Source: Planctomycetaceae bacterium (GTDB taxonomy: Bacteria > Planctomycetota > Planctomycetia > Pirellulales > UBA7805). From it: a stretch of 64,000 nt of DNA. The notes beneath the pieces are model-generated. The model saw only the letters and a program-made list of their open reading frames with translations. It searched no databases and was not told the origin of the DNA. Shown in pieces: positions 34,474 through 43,174 of the stretch. The position numbers and the translations under genes were made by a program. Position 1 is the first letter of the stretch, and every line of letters starts with the position of its first letter. The stretch lies in assembly GCA_902630355.1 (NCBI GenBank), contig CACOUL010000011.1, forward strand, positions 1 through 64,000, in the 5' to 3' direction.

Positions 34474-35181
34474 CTAACTCTTTTTCTGCTTCTTTTCTCG
34501 AAGTTTGCGAAGGGCGTCGCGAACCGCGGTCTGCGTATCTACCGACTTATCCTTTTCGGACGCCTGAGGCGGTAGTTTTCCCGGTTGCTTGTGAAGCCCG
34601 GAAAGTGAACTCTTCGCCGATTCATTCGAATTTGCGGCCTCGGGAGATTGAGAGGTGAGGATTTTACTATCGGTGACATTGGACTTACTGCCGGTCGCAC
34701 TATGACTCGGGTCGGTCCTTCGCTGAGTCACGTCCTTAATGGAAACCAAGCCTGTATCCGATCCACTCGGGTCCGACTCGTCGAGCCAATCATCGATATC
34801 TGCATCGCCATCGCCGGCCAATTGGGAAGTTCGCTCGGCCGCCTCGGCCACCGATTGAACAGGGGGTCGCTTCTTGCCACCGACCGCTACATCGAATTGG
34901 ACCAGAAAGCGTAGGGGACCGACGGCCAACTCGCAGCCGGCCTGCAATTCCTGTTCGCCCACGACACGCTGCCCATCGACGAAGGTTCCGTTTTTACTGT
35001 TGAAGTCCCTCACCGCAACATAACCGTCTTCCACAATCAACGCGCAGTGGTGACGCGAAATCACATCACTACCCGGTCGTAGTTGGCACTCACGATCACG
35101 ACCGATGAAAAATTTGGGGCCCGAAACCTGGATTTCCTCTCCGTTATGAGAGCCGCCCACTACTACCAGCTTCAGTCGCAC
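34474..35181 (-). CDS. FHA-domain protein
   Basis: About 235 residues. Residues about 1-95 are a forkhead-associated domain: VRLKLVVVGGSHNGEEIQV, KFFIGRDRECQLRPGSD, VISRHHCALIVEDGYVAVRDFNSKNGTFVDGQRV, and ELAVGPLRFLVQFDV. The GR, SRHH and NG residues that contact phosphothreonine are present. The rest is a disordered Ser/Asp-rich tail ending in a basic KLREKKQKKS. It most likely reads Ser/Thr kinase signalling, which is abundant in planctomycetes. The start is GTG at 35181 rather than the open frame to 35400, whose extra N-terminus has no FHA-like sequence. The gene lies downstream of the lipoate ligase gene. Confidence 0.88.
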   Translation of the reverse strand: MRLKLVVVGGSHNGEEIQVSGPKFFIGRDRECQLRPGSDVISRHHCALIVEDGYVAVRDFNSKNGTFVDGQRVVGEQELQAGCELAVGPLRFLVQFDVAVGGKKRPPVQSVAEAAERTSQLAGDGDADIDDWLDESDPSGSDTGLVSIKDVTQRRTDPSHSATGSKSNVTDSKILTSQSPEAANSNESAKSSLSGLHKQPGKLPPQASEKDKSVDTQTAVRDALRKLREKKQKKS

Positions 35182-35402
35182 CTGTTTTCCCCCACAGATT
35201 TCAAACAACGACTCCCGAAGTGCGCAGAGACACCACGCCGACACATCGGTTTCAGGGCGAGGATGAAGGGAAATAATGGGAAATGAAGAGAATACGCCCC
35301 GAAAATCGGCCACCACTTCTTTCCCTGCAGTATAACGGAAATCCAAATGGTGCCAAAGAAATTTAACCGAAATTGCCCCCCCGCTCACGAGTTCATCCAA
35401 AT

Positions 35403-36173
35403 TTAACGCTTTTTTGTCCAGTTTTGGCTGCCATATTTTTCTGCCGCAAGCTGCTCGACCGCCTGTTGCTGACCCCCGTCAAGCTTGAGTGATTCGACGG
35501 TAAGCCCGGCAGTGGCAGCGATGCGAGTCGCCCATAAGCGAGAGACTTGTTGATGTGTCACGGCGAGGCCCTGCTCGCAGAGTCCCTCCAACTGTGGAGT
35601 CAACGGGGAGGCCGAAAGCAGCAGACTTCCATGTTGCAGAAGTCCCTGCTGACGACTTCTCTGTGCAGAGCCAAGTACCTTCATGCCCCCGACCTCGACG
35701 TCCCACTGGCTCCGCCGTTCGAAACAGAGGAACGAATCGCTTTGGCCCGCTGATTCGGATGCAAAGGTCGCCGGCACGCCGAGGGGCCCCAGGACATCGA
35801 TTAACGCCTGATGGATCCAGCGGTACATCCACTCGGTCCCTTTTTCGCCCCCTTTTCCGCCGTCGCATTCCAACTCGGCAGGCGGCCGCCTCGAAGGCCA
35901 GATGAAACTGTAGGTCAGTTCGCGATCGTGCAGGATCGCGCCCCCGCCGGTCGCCCGACGCACCAGTGGTCGGTCGACGCTCGGGGCGTGCAAGGAGCGA
36001 TCTTCCGACGATTGGAAATAGCCGAGCGACAACGTGGGCTCCGACCAGGTGTAGAAGCGAAGGACCGGATGGCCGATCAACCCCACGCTTTCCAAAAGGA
36101 CCTCATCGACCGCCATATTCAGTGGGCCCGAAAGCGGCGGATCTTCAAGCAGGTAGCAAATATGCGGTTTCAT
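35403..36173 (-). CDS. Lipoate-protein ligase / octanoyltransferase-like protein
   Basis: About 256 residues with the biotin/lipoate ligase fold: NMAVDEVLLE, LRFYTWSEPTLSLGYFQ, the signature RRATGGGAILHDRELTYSF, and GGMKVLGSAQRSRQQGLLQHGSLLL with the Lys-containing ligand loop. This class includes LplA ligases and LipM-type octanoyltransferases, and the sequence alone does not separate them. AAGGGG lies 4 nt before ATG 36173. The gene directly follows gcvPB (67 nt), so its natural substrate is probably the lipoyl domain of GcvH encoded upstream in the same run. Confidence 0.88.
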   Translation of the reverse strand: MKPHICYLLEDPPLSGPLNMAVDEVLLESVGLIGHPVLRFYTWSEPTLSLGYFQSSEDRSLHAPSVDRPLVRRATGGGAILHDRELTYSFIWPSRRPPAELECDGGKGGEKGTEWMYRWIHQALIDVLGPLGVPATFASESAGQSDSFLCFERRSQWDVEVGGMKVLGSAQRSRQQGLLQHGSLLLSASPLTPQLEGLCEQGLAVTHQQVSRLWATRIAATAGLTVESLKLDGGQQQAVEQLAAEKYGSQNWTKKR

Positions 36174-36240
36174 CAAACCCCTTGGCCGAAGCCGCACGGA
36201 CGGTATGGTCGCAGCACATCGATCACAGCTTCCCCGTGCA

Positions 36241-37716
36241 TCACTCCTCAGTGGAGGGATTCCAACGCAGCATGGGCTTGCGGGCCGCCGTCACTTCGTC
36301 CGGACGGCTGATCTGCGTGGTGTGCGGTGCCTCGTGCAGTAAATCATCCGGCTCCTCCAAGACCCGAAACAGGGTTTCGGCGAACTGATCCAACATTTCT
36401 TTACTTTCCGTCTCCGTCGGTTCGATCATCACGGCCTCTTTCACCGTCAGAGGAAAGTAGACCGTCGGCGCATGAAAACCGTAATCGAGCAATCGCTTGA
36501 CCAAATCCATCGCAGAGACGCCCCGCTCGTTTTTACACTGCGCCGCCGAAGCGACGAATTCGTGCATACAGCGATCACCTTGCGGAACCGGCAAAAAGTG
36601 TTTCACGCGACTCAAAAGATAGTTCGCGTTGAGCACCGCATTCTCGGACACCTCACGTAATCCATCCGGGCCGTGCGTCCGCAAGTAGCAGTAGGCCCGG
36701 ACCAGAACTCCCGAGTTGCCAAAAAAGCTTCGCACCCGTCCGATCGACTGTGGCTGATCCCAATCGAGACAGTAGCTACATTCACCTTCCGCTTCTTCCC
36801 GTCGGACCCGGGGCACCGGCAGGAAGGCTCCCAACTTCGAGGTCACGGCAATCGGACCTGCACCCGGTCCGCCGCCGCCGTGCGGGCCACTGAACGTTTT
36901 ATGCGGATTGAAGTGCATCATATCGGCACCAAAATCCCCCGGACGGGTCACGCCCAAAATGGCGTTCATATTCGCCCCATCGAGATAAATCAGTCCTCCC
37001 CGGGCGTGTACCTGATCCGCAATTTCCGCCACGTTACGTTCGAACAAGCCCAGCGTGTTGGGGTTGGTGATCATGAAGACTGCCACCGAGTCGTCAAGTT
37101 TGGACTTCAAATCCTCCATGTCGACAAAGCCCGCCGGCGTACTTTTCACAGTCACCGTATCGAAGCCGCACATCCGAGCACTTGCCGGGTTCGTGCCGTG
37201 CGCCGAGTCGGGGGTCAGTACCGTGGTTCGCACCTCCCCCAGGTCGCGGAAGTAGGCGGCCGCAACCATCAGTGCGGTCAACTCGCCGTGCGCGCCGGCA
37301 GCCGGTTGCAAACTCACCGCATCCAAACCGCTGATTTCACCGAGCATCTCCTGGAGTTCGAAAAAGATCTGCAGCAACCCCTGGAGACTTCTCTCCGATT
37401 GGTAAGGGTGTACGTCGACGATCCCTCGAAGCGATGCCAAACGTTCGTTTCGCTTCGGGTTGTACTTCATCGTGCAGGACCCGAGCGGATAAAAATGCGT
37501 ATCGACCGACATATTGAGCGTCGAAAGGTTCGCGTAGTGCCGCACAATTTCCGGTTCGGCAACCTGAGGAAGACCGAGTGTTTTTTTGGCAAGGAATCGT
37601 TCTGGTATCAATTCCTCGACCGGTCGTTCCGGTACGTCGACCTGAGGCAGCGCGACTGCCTTCCGGCCATTCTGCGACAATTCATAAATCAGTTGTGTCG
37701 CGTGTTTATTCCGCAT
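36241..37716 (-). CDS. gcvPB: Glycine dehydrogenase (decarboxylating) subunit 2
   Basis: PLP-containing subunit of the split P-protein of the glycine cleavage system. 491 residues. It begins with the conserved LIYELSQNGRKAVALPQ, then LPQVAEPEIVRHYANLST, YPLGSCTMKYNPKRNE and SLQPAAGAHGELTALM. The PLP lysine lies in HFNPHKTFSGPHGGGGPGAG. The C-terminus has VMIEPTETESKEMLDQF. It overlaps the 3' end of gcvPA by 11 nt, indicating coupled translation. The split form is typical of Gram-positives, archaea and some other phyla. Confidence 0.97.
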   Translation of the reverse strand: MRNKHATQLIYELSQNGRKAVALPQVDVPERPVEELIPERFLAKKTLGLPQVAEPEIVRHYANLSTLNMSVDTHFYPLGSCTMKYNPKRNERLASLRGIVDVHPYQSERSLQGLLQIFFELQEMLGEISGLDAVSLQPAAGAHGELTALMVAAAYFRDLGEVRTTVLTPDSAHGTNPASARMCGFDTVTVKSTPAGFVDMEDLKSKLDDSVAVFMITNPNTLGLFERNVAEIADQVHARGGLIYLDGANMNAILGVTRPGDFGADMMHFNPHKTFSGPHGGGGPGAGPIAVTSKLGAFLPVPRVRREEAEGECSYCLDWDQPQSIGRVRSFFGNSGVLVRAYCYLRTHGPDGLREVSENAVLNANYLLSRVKHFLPVPQGDRCMHEFVASAAQCKNERGVSAMDLVKRLLDYGFHAPTVYFPLTVKEAVMIEPTETESKEMLDQFAETLFRVLEEPDDLLHEAPHTTQISRPDEVTAARKPMLRWNPSTEE

Positions 37717-39076
37717 GTGTCACTCCGCACGGCGCCTGCACCGAAACAAAATCAACTAAACGCTCTATTTCCGGTCGGGTTCTCTTCTCGGTCACGGCGA
37801 CCAGCAAGCAGTCCGAAAGATCAGGATACCACCGACCCAGAGGCACCCCGGCAAAAATACCCGCCTCCTCCGCAACCGCACAGAGCTGCTCCACTGCGTT
37901 TTCGCGATCGCGCAGGACAAATTCCTTGAAGACCGGGCGATCGAATGCGATTTCCAATCGCTCCAAATCCCCGAGCCGCTGCCGCGCATAGGCCGTTTTC
38001 TGCAAACACAATTCCGCCACCTCGCGCATGCCCTGCGGGCCCATCGCCGCAAGATAGACGCTCGCCCTTAAGGCAAAGAGTCCCTGGTTGGTACAGATAT
38101 TGCTCGTCGCTTTGTCGCGTCGAATGTGTTGTTCGCGCGTTTGCAGTGTGAGTACCCAGCACCGCTTCCCACGTCGGTCTCGGGTCTCTCCCGCAATCCG
38201 GCCCGGCAGTCGGCGGACAAACTTTTCCCGGCACGCCATCAATCCCAGGTAAGGTCCTCCATACTGCATCGGCGTGCCCAGCGACTGCCCCTCGCCCACC
38301 ACCACGTCGGCACCGTAGTCGCCCGGGCGTTCAAGCAGTCCCAGACTCACCGGATCGATGACCGTGACCAAAAGAGAACCCGCCGCATGCACTTTATCGA
38401 CAATCTCGTGAACCTCTTCCAGACAACCGAAGAAATTCGGGTGCTGCAGGAGCAAACAGGCCGTATCGTCGGTGAGCTGAGCCTCCAACGCACTGAGATC
38501 CAGGGTGCCCGCAGGGCAGGGGAGCGTGACGACTTCTGTCTCCAACGAGGCAAAATAGGTGTCGACCACTTGCCGATATTCGGGATGGACGCTTTCGGCA
38601 ACCAGCACGCGACCGCGCCGCCGCGTCACATCCAAACTCATCAGCACACCTTCCACCGCAGCCGAACCGCCGTCGTAGAGGCTCTGGTTGGAGACATCCA
38701 TGCCGGTCAGTTCGCTAATCATGGTCTGGTACTCGAACATCGCCTGCAAATTTCCCTGACTGACCTCAGGCTGGTAGGGCGTGTACGAAGTGTAGAATTC
38801 GCCGCGCGACGCAACGTAATCGACGACGGCGGGAACAAAATGGTCGTAGCTGCCACCCCCGAGAAAACAAAGCGTGTCCGCGGGCGATCGATTCTTCTCA
38901 CTCAGGGCGGCAAGGTGCGAGGTTAACTCCATCTCACCCATCGCCGCAGGCAGTTTCAAAGGCCTTTGCAACCGTAAAGATTCCGGGATCGAATCAAACA
39001 GGGCATCGATCGAATCGCAGCCGATCGCCTCGAGCATTGCCTGTTGATCTTGCGGGGTATTGTAGAGATACGCCAT
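37706..39076 (-). CDS. gcvPA: Glycine dehydrogenase (decarboxylating) subunit 1
   Basis: Non-PLP partner chain of the split glycine decarboxylase. About 456 residues. Features: MAYLYNTPQDQQAMLEAIG at the N-terminus, CFLGGGSYDHFVPAVVDY, FYTSYTPYQPEVSQGNLQ, SLYDGGSAAVEGVLM, LLLQHPNFFGCLEEV and GQSLGTPMQYGGPYLG. ATG 39076 is preferred over the longer frame to 39100. It starts 4 nt after the gcvH stop and its end overlaps gcvPB by 11 nt. Confidence 0.97.
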   Translation of the reverse strand: MAYLYNTPQDQQAMLEAIGCDSIDALFDSIPESLRLQRPLKLPAAMGEMELTSHLAALSEKNRSPADTLCFLGGGSYDHFVPAVVDYVASRGEFYTSYTPYQPEVSQGNLQAMFEYQTMISELTGMDVSNQSLYDGGSAAVEGVLMSLDVTRRRGRVLVAESVHPEYRQVVDTYFASLETEVVTLPCPAGTLDLSALEAQLTDDTACLLLQHPNFFGCLEEVHEIVDKVHAAGSLLVTVIDPVSLGLLERPGDYGADVVVGEGQSLGTPMQYGGPYLGLMACREKFVRRLPGRIAGETRDRRGKRCWVLTLQTREQHIRRDKATSNICTNQGLFALRASVYLAAMGPQGMREVAELCLQKTAYARQRLGDLERLEIAFDRPVFKEFVLRDRENAVEQLCAVAEEAGIFAGVPLGRWYPDLSDCLLVAVTEKRTRPEIERLVDFVSVQAPCGVTHAE

Positions 39077-39080
39077 CCTC

Positions 39081-39485
39081 TTAACTCTCCTCATCCGCAC
39101 AGAGCTTACTGTACGCCGTGTGGTCCATCAGATTTTCCAGGGCGGATGCGTCACCTAAACGAATCTTCGCAATCCAACCGCGTCCGTACGGGTCTTCGCC
39201 CAACCATTGCAGTGCCTCGGGCAATTCCTCATTGACTTGCACCACTTCCCCCGTCACGGGACTGTAAATATCGCTCACCGCCTTGACCGATTCCACTTCA
39301 CCGAGTGAATCACCCGCCGCCACCTGTTTTCCGATCTCCGGCAGTTCCAAAAAAACAAGATCCGTGAGCGCTTCGACCGCAAAGGCCGAAATGCCGACGG
39401 TTGCCATGCTGCCATTCCCGCCCTCTGCTGAATCGACATGGACCCATTCGTGTGTTTTTGCGTATTTCAGTTCTTCCGGTTTCAC
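39081..39485 (-). CDS. gcvH: Glycine cleavage system H protein
   Basis: Lipoyl carrier of the glycine cleavage system. 134 residues, slightly longer than usual because of a short insertion (SAEGGNGSM) near the N-terminus. The lipoylation site is Lys68 in LGEVESVKAVSDIYSPVTGEV, and the C-terminus has GRGWIAKIRLGD. The start codon is GTG at 39485, preceded by GGAAGG about 8 nt upstream. It lies 171 nt after gcvT and 4 nt before gcvPA. Confidence 0.97.
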   Translation of the reverse strand: MKPEELKYAKTHEWVHVDSAEGGNGSMATVGISAFAVEALTDLVFLELPEIGKQVAAGDSLGEVESVKAVSDIYSPVTGEVVQVNEELPEALQWLGEDPYGRGWIAKIRLGDASALENLMDHTAYSKLCADEES

Positions 39486-39656
39486 CTCAGTTTCCTTCCC
39501 TGCGTTAGTTAGCCTTCACCATATCTTGATCTTGGTTTTTACGCTCTTGGTCTTCACGGTGTGTTGATTTTCATAGGGAGCCTGGCCAGATATCATATCA
39601 CGCCTCGGCAAACTCTCTGCCCACCTCCCCGCGACTGCGCCGGGAACGCGTGAGCC

Positions 39657-40790
39657 TCACGTATCTCCTCTTCGGTAAAAGGGCAATTCTACCACCTCAG
39701 CGCGTTCCTCTCGCCCCCGCATATCGATTGAAACCTCGGTGCCCACGTCGGCAAATTCACGATCGACGTAGGCCATCGCGATCGGCACACCGAGCGTCGG
39801 TGAGTGTGTTCCACTCGTGATCGACCCGATGCCCCGTCCGGAAACGAGCACCGGGTAGCCCTCTCGCGGGGCTCGTCGACCCGATGACACGAGTCCCACG
39901 CGGCGCCGATAGTCTTGCTGCTCGGCAACTTGCACCAGTGCATCGCGGCCTACAAAAGAGCCTCCTTCCAACTGCACGGCAAATTCAAGACCGGCCTGGA
40001 GCGGTGAAATATCTTCATCGAGTTCGTGCCCATAGAGGGGCATCGCTGCCTCTAATCGCAATGTATCCCGAGCAGCCAAACCGACACATGTCCCACCGAG
40101 TTGACCGGCGACTTGGGCGAGACGGTTCCACAATGTTTCGGCATGAGTTGCCGGCACTATCAATTCCCAACCGTCTTCTCCCGTATATCCCGTCCTGCTG
40201 ACGATCCCTTCTTTCGCATCGATCTCCGTGCACTGGGCGGTGTAGTAGCCCATGCCGGCAAGATCCGCGCTGCACACCTCCGCGAGAACCTCCCCGGCCC
40301 GCGGACCCTGAACCGCTAACATCGCCTGTTGCAGCGTTCGATCTTCAAACTCGAGCGAGCCCTCCTTATCCGCATCCGCGCATTCGCTCCGGTTGCTCTC
40401 AATCCAGGCGGTCACTTTTTGAAGGTTCCCGGCATTGACGACCATCAGGAAAAAAGGTCCCTCGGAATCTTCCAACCGCGAAACCAACACATCGTCGATC
40501 GTGCCACCCCGAGCATTGGTCAGCAACGCATAACGCACCCGGCCCACGCCGAGTTGCGATACGGGCCGCGTGAGCAGATGATCCAAAAAGGGTCCCGCTG
40601 CATCGCCGCGAAAGATCAACCGTCCCATATGAGAGATGTCGAACAGCCCGGCCGCTCGCCGGGTCGCATGATGCTCATCGACGATCGAGCCATACTGGAT
40701 GGGCATCGACCAACCGCCAAACTCAGCCATTTTGGCCCCGTGTGCCGTGTGCCAGCCGTGCAGGGGGGTTTCCGCAAGTGTCAGATTCAT
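39657..40790 (-). CDS. gcvT: Aminomethyltransferase (glycine cleavage T protein)
   Basis: Transfers the methylene group from H-protein-bound aminomethyl to tetrahydrofolate. About 377 residues. Signature pieces: TPLHGWHTAHGAKMAEFGGWSMPIQY, FDISHMGRLIFRG, LTNARGGTIDDVLV, TGYTGEDGWELIVPA, GLAARDTLRLEAAMPLYGHE and the C-terminal GSITSGTHSPTLGVPIAMAYVD. ATG 40790 is used; an in-frame ATG at 40802 is also possible. It lies 87 nt downstream of the RNase R gene and precedes gcvH by 171 nt, which holds no detectable gene or riboswitch. Confidence 0.96.
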   Translation of the reverse strand: MNLTLAETPLHGWHTAHGAKMAEFGGWSMPIQYGSIVDEHHATRRAAGLFDISHMGRLIFRGDAAGPFLDHLLTRPVSQLGVGRVRYALLTNARGGTIDDVLVSRLEDSEGPFFLMVVNAGNLQKVTAWIESNRSECADADKEGSLEFEDRTLQQAMLAVQGPRAGEVLAEVCSADLAGMGYYTAQCTEIDAKEGIVSRTGYTGEDGWELIVPATHAETLWNRLAQVAGQLGGTCVGLAARDTLRLEAAMPLYGHELDEDISPLQAGLEFAVQLEGGSFVGRDALVQVAEQQDYRRRVGLVSSGRRAPREGYPVLVSGRGIGSITSGTHSPTLGVPIAMAYVDREFADVGTEVSIDMRGREERAEVVELPFYRRGDT

Positions 40791-40876
40791 CCGTGTCCAC
40801 ACAATAAAAGGGAAAGCACCGGTATTTTAGCGCCCGTGCCGCACCTCGCCAGGGGGCGCTGTGCTGGGGCCCCGAT

Positions 40877-43174
40877 TCAGCCGCGGCCTCCATCGCGCCG
40901 CCGTCGCGATTTTTTTTTGCCCCGCCTCGCCTCGGGCCGCTGCGTCTGCCCCGCTTTTTTCCGTGATCTTTTCCGCCCGGTTCCTCGCGGCGGCCCCTTC
41001 TTGGGTGGCTGACGCGACCCTTGCTTTCCCCGACGCGGTCGTCCGACGAAGCGAAAATCGAGTTCGCGGCGGTCAATATCGACGTGGGCCACGGCCACCC
41101 GCACTGCGTCTCCGAGACGAAACGTATTGTCGCGCCGGCGACCGGCAAGCGTGTGCGCCCGGGCATCGAACTGGTAATGGTCGTCGGCAAGCGAGGCAAT
41201 ATGAATCAATCCCTCGGCCGGAAGCTTGATCCCCTGCGCGAAGAGCCCGTAATCTTGCACGCCCGTGACCGTCGCATCCATCTCTTTGCCGATCTGGTCG
41301 CTGAGATAGTGCAACAATTTCACCTTCACCAGTTCTCGCTCTGCCTGTTCGGCTCGCTGCTCTCGTTCACTGCAGTGCTCTCCGATGGCATGCAACTGTT
41401 CTTTTTTCTGCTTCGGCTTTCGGCCCAACTCGATGGTCCGCAACAAGCGGTGGATGAGCAGGTCGGGGTAACGGCGAATCGGCGAGGTGAAATGACAATA
41501 GTGGTCGCTCGCTAGCGCGAAGTGGCCCACCGGAAGGGGGCTGTACACCGCGCGCTGCAGGCTGCGGAGCAGGGCGTAATTCACCGCCTGCTGCTCCCGT
41601 CGGCCTTCGACGGTCCGCAGCAAACGCTGCAATGCGAAACGGCTTTCCAAACTCGACGTTTCGACCCCTAGTTCCTCGACAAACTGAGTGAGCGCCCGCA
41701 ATTTCCTCGGTTCGGGCGATTCGTGAATTCTCCGAAGGAAGGGTATTTCTTGGGCTTGGAGCCACGCGGCGATCGCCTCGTTCGCCGCGAGCATAAATTC
41801 TTCGATGATTTGATGGCTTTCGGTGTGCTCTGCCACGTGCGCTCCGGCGACGCGTCCCTTGCGGTCGAGTTCAATCTTGACCTCAGGCATATTGAGTTCC
41901 AACGCGCCGCGTTTCAGCCGCCGACGCCGCAGCAGCATCGCAAGGGTGTGCATCTCCAGCAAAAGCCGATGGACCTCGGGCGTCAGTTTTTTCTTCCAAC
42001 GCACGGGAGAGGCCAGAAACTCATCGACCTCCTCATAGTGAAATCGGCGATCACTGCGAATGGCGGCGGAGAGTGACTGGACATCCACAACCACACCTTC
42101 CGCCGTCATTTCTATCAGCACAGACCGCGTATACCGGACCTGCTCCGGTTGAAGACTCGCCAGATGATTTGAAATCGTCTCCGGAAGCATGGGAATCACG
42201 CGATCGGGCAGATACACGCTTGTCGACCGCTCGTATGCCTCGCGATCGAGTGAGGATTTCTCCTGAACAAAGTGAGAAACATCTGCGATATGCACTCCTA
42301 ACCGCCAATGCCCCTCGTCGGTCCGTTCCAGCGAGATCGCGTCGTCGAAATCTCGAGCGTCGATCGGATCGATGGTCACAACCGTCAACCCGGTCAGATC
42401 GGTGCGGTCGGGTGGAATCGATGCATCAAAGCCTTCAGCGATCGAGCGGGCCTCCTCGAGAACTGATTCGGGAAAATCGCCCGGCAGGCCGTATTCATGG
42501 ATGATCGAAAGAGTATCCACCCCGGGTTGATTCCGGGCACCAAGGACTTCGACAATGACCGCCTCGCCCTCGCGCGCGTGCGATGGAAAACGCACCATCT
42601 CGACGACCACTTTTTCATCCGTTTCTACCTCGCTCGTTGATGCATCACCCACGCGGACCGGAGCTGAAAAAACTTTGCCATCAATCTGTACCAGCGGAAT
42701 GCCCGATTGCTCGAAGTAGGTTCCGACAAAGCGGTGCGTTCCACGATCGAGAACCTCGACAATCTCACCGGCGGGCCCCAGTCCCCGCTTCGAACCTCGC
42801 TTGCCCCGCAACCGCACCAACACGGTATCCCCGCTCGCCGCATCGCGGGCGTTTTTTGCCGCGATGTAGATATCGGGCGGGGGATCGGCACCGTCTGCCG
42901 GTTGCTGCGGCCGCACGAAGCCAAAACCTGCGGGCATCCGTCGGAACGTTCCGGTGACCCGGTCAATTGGCCCTTTGCCCGGAGGCAGAACAGCGTGCCC
43001 GCTCGCATACGCCAGCTTTCCTTGCTTGACGAGTCGCTTGATTTGCTTTTTGAGTTGCCGAGCCTCCGCTTCATCGAGCTTGAGATGATCGGCAATCTTG
43101 CGCGGCTTCACCGGCCGATAGCCGGGGGCGAGGACATGCTGAAGAATCGCCGCCTGCAGAGCTTCCTCATCCAT
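40877..43174 (-). CDS. rnr: Ribonuclease R
   Basis: A processive 3'-5' exoribonuclease. About 765 residues. An N-terminal winged-helix region is followed by cold-shock-like OB domains (IDRVTGTFRRMPAGFGFV; AASGDTVLVRLRGKRGSKRG), the RNB catalytic domain with TIDPIDARDFDDAISLE carrying the metal-binding Asp cluster, HFTSPIRRYPDLLIHRLL, and a C-terminal S1 domain (MDATVTGVQDYGLFAQ, LIHIASLADDHY). A long Lys/Arg-rich tail ends the protein. ATG 43174 overlaps the YhaM-like gene by 8 nt, so translation is probably coupled. The RNB active site looks intact. Confidence 0.95.
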   Translation of the reverse strand: MDEEALQAAILQHVLAPGYRPVKPRKIADHLKLDEAEARQLKKQIKRLVKQGKLAYASGHAVLPPGKGPIDRVTGTFRRMPAGFGFVRPQQPADGADPPPDIYIAAKNARDAASGDTVLVRLRGKRGSKRGLGPAGEIVEVLDRGTHRFVGTYFEQSGIPLVQIDGKVFSAPVRVGDASTSEVETDEKVVVEMVRFPSHAREGEAVIVEVLGARNQPGVDTLSIIHEYGLPGDFPESVLEEARSIAEGFDASIPPDRTDLTGLTVVTIDPIDARDFDDAISLERTDEGHWRLGVHIADVSHFVQEKSSLDREAYERSTSVYLPDRVIPMLPETISNHLASLQPEQVRYTRSVLIEMTAEGVVVDVQSLSAAIRSDRRFHYEEVDEFLASPVRWKKKLTPEVHRLLLEMHTLAMLLRRRRLKRGALELNMPEVKIELDRKGRVAGAHVAEHTESHQIIEEFMLAANEAIAAWLQAQEIPFLRRIHESPEPRKLRALTQFVEELGVETSSLESRFALQRLLRTVEGRREQQAVNYALLRSLQRAVYSPLPVGHFALASDHYCHFTSPIRRYPDLLIHRLLRTIELGRKPKQKKEQLHAIGEHCSEREQRAEQAERELVKVKLLHYLSDQIGKEMDATVTGVQDYGLFAQGIKLPAEGLIHIASLADDHYQFDARAHTLAGRRRDNTFRLGDAVRVAVAHVDIDRRELDFRFVGRPRRGKQGSRQPPKKGPPRGTGRKRSRKKAGQTQRPEARRGKKKSRRRRDGGRG

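Noticed and set aside
35182-35400. N-terminal extension of the FHA protein
   Set aside because: The FHA domain begins immediately after the GTG at 35181, and the extension does not look like a domain or signal.
39486-39656. Glycine riboswitch between gcvT and gcvH
   Set aside because: No paired aptamer core motifs typical of the glycine riboswitch were visible; the region shows only short imperfect repeats.
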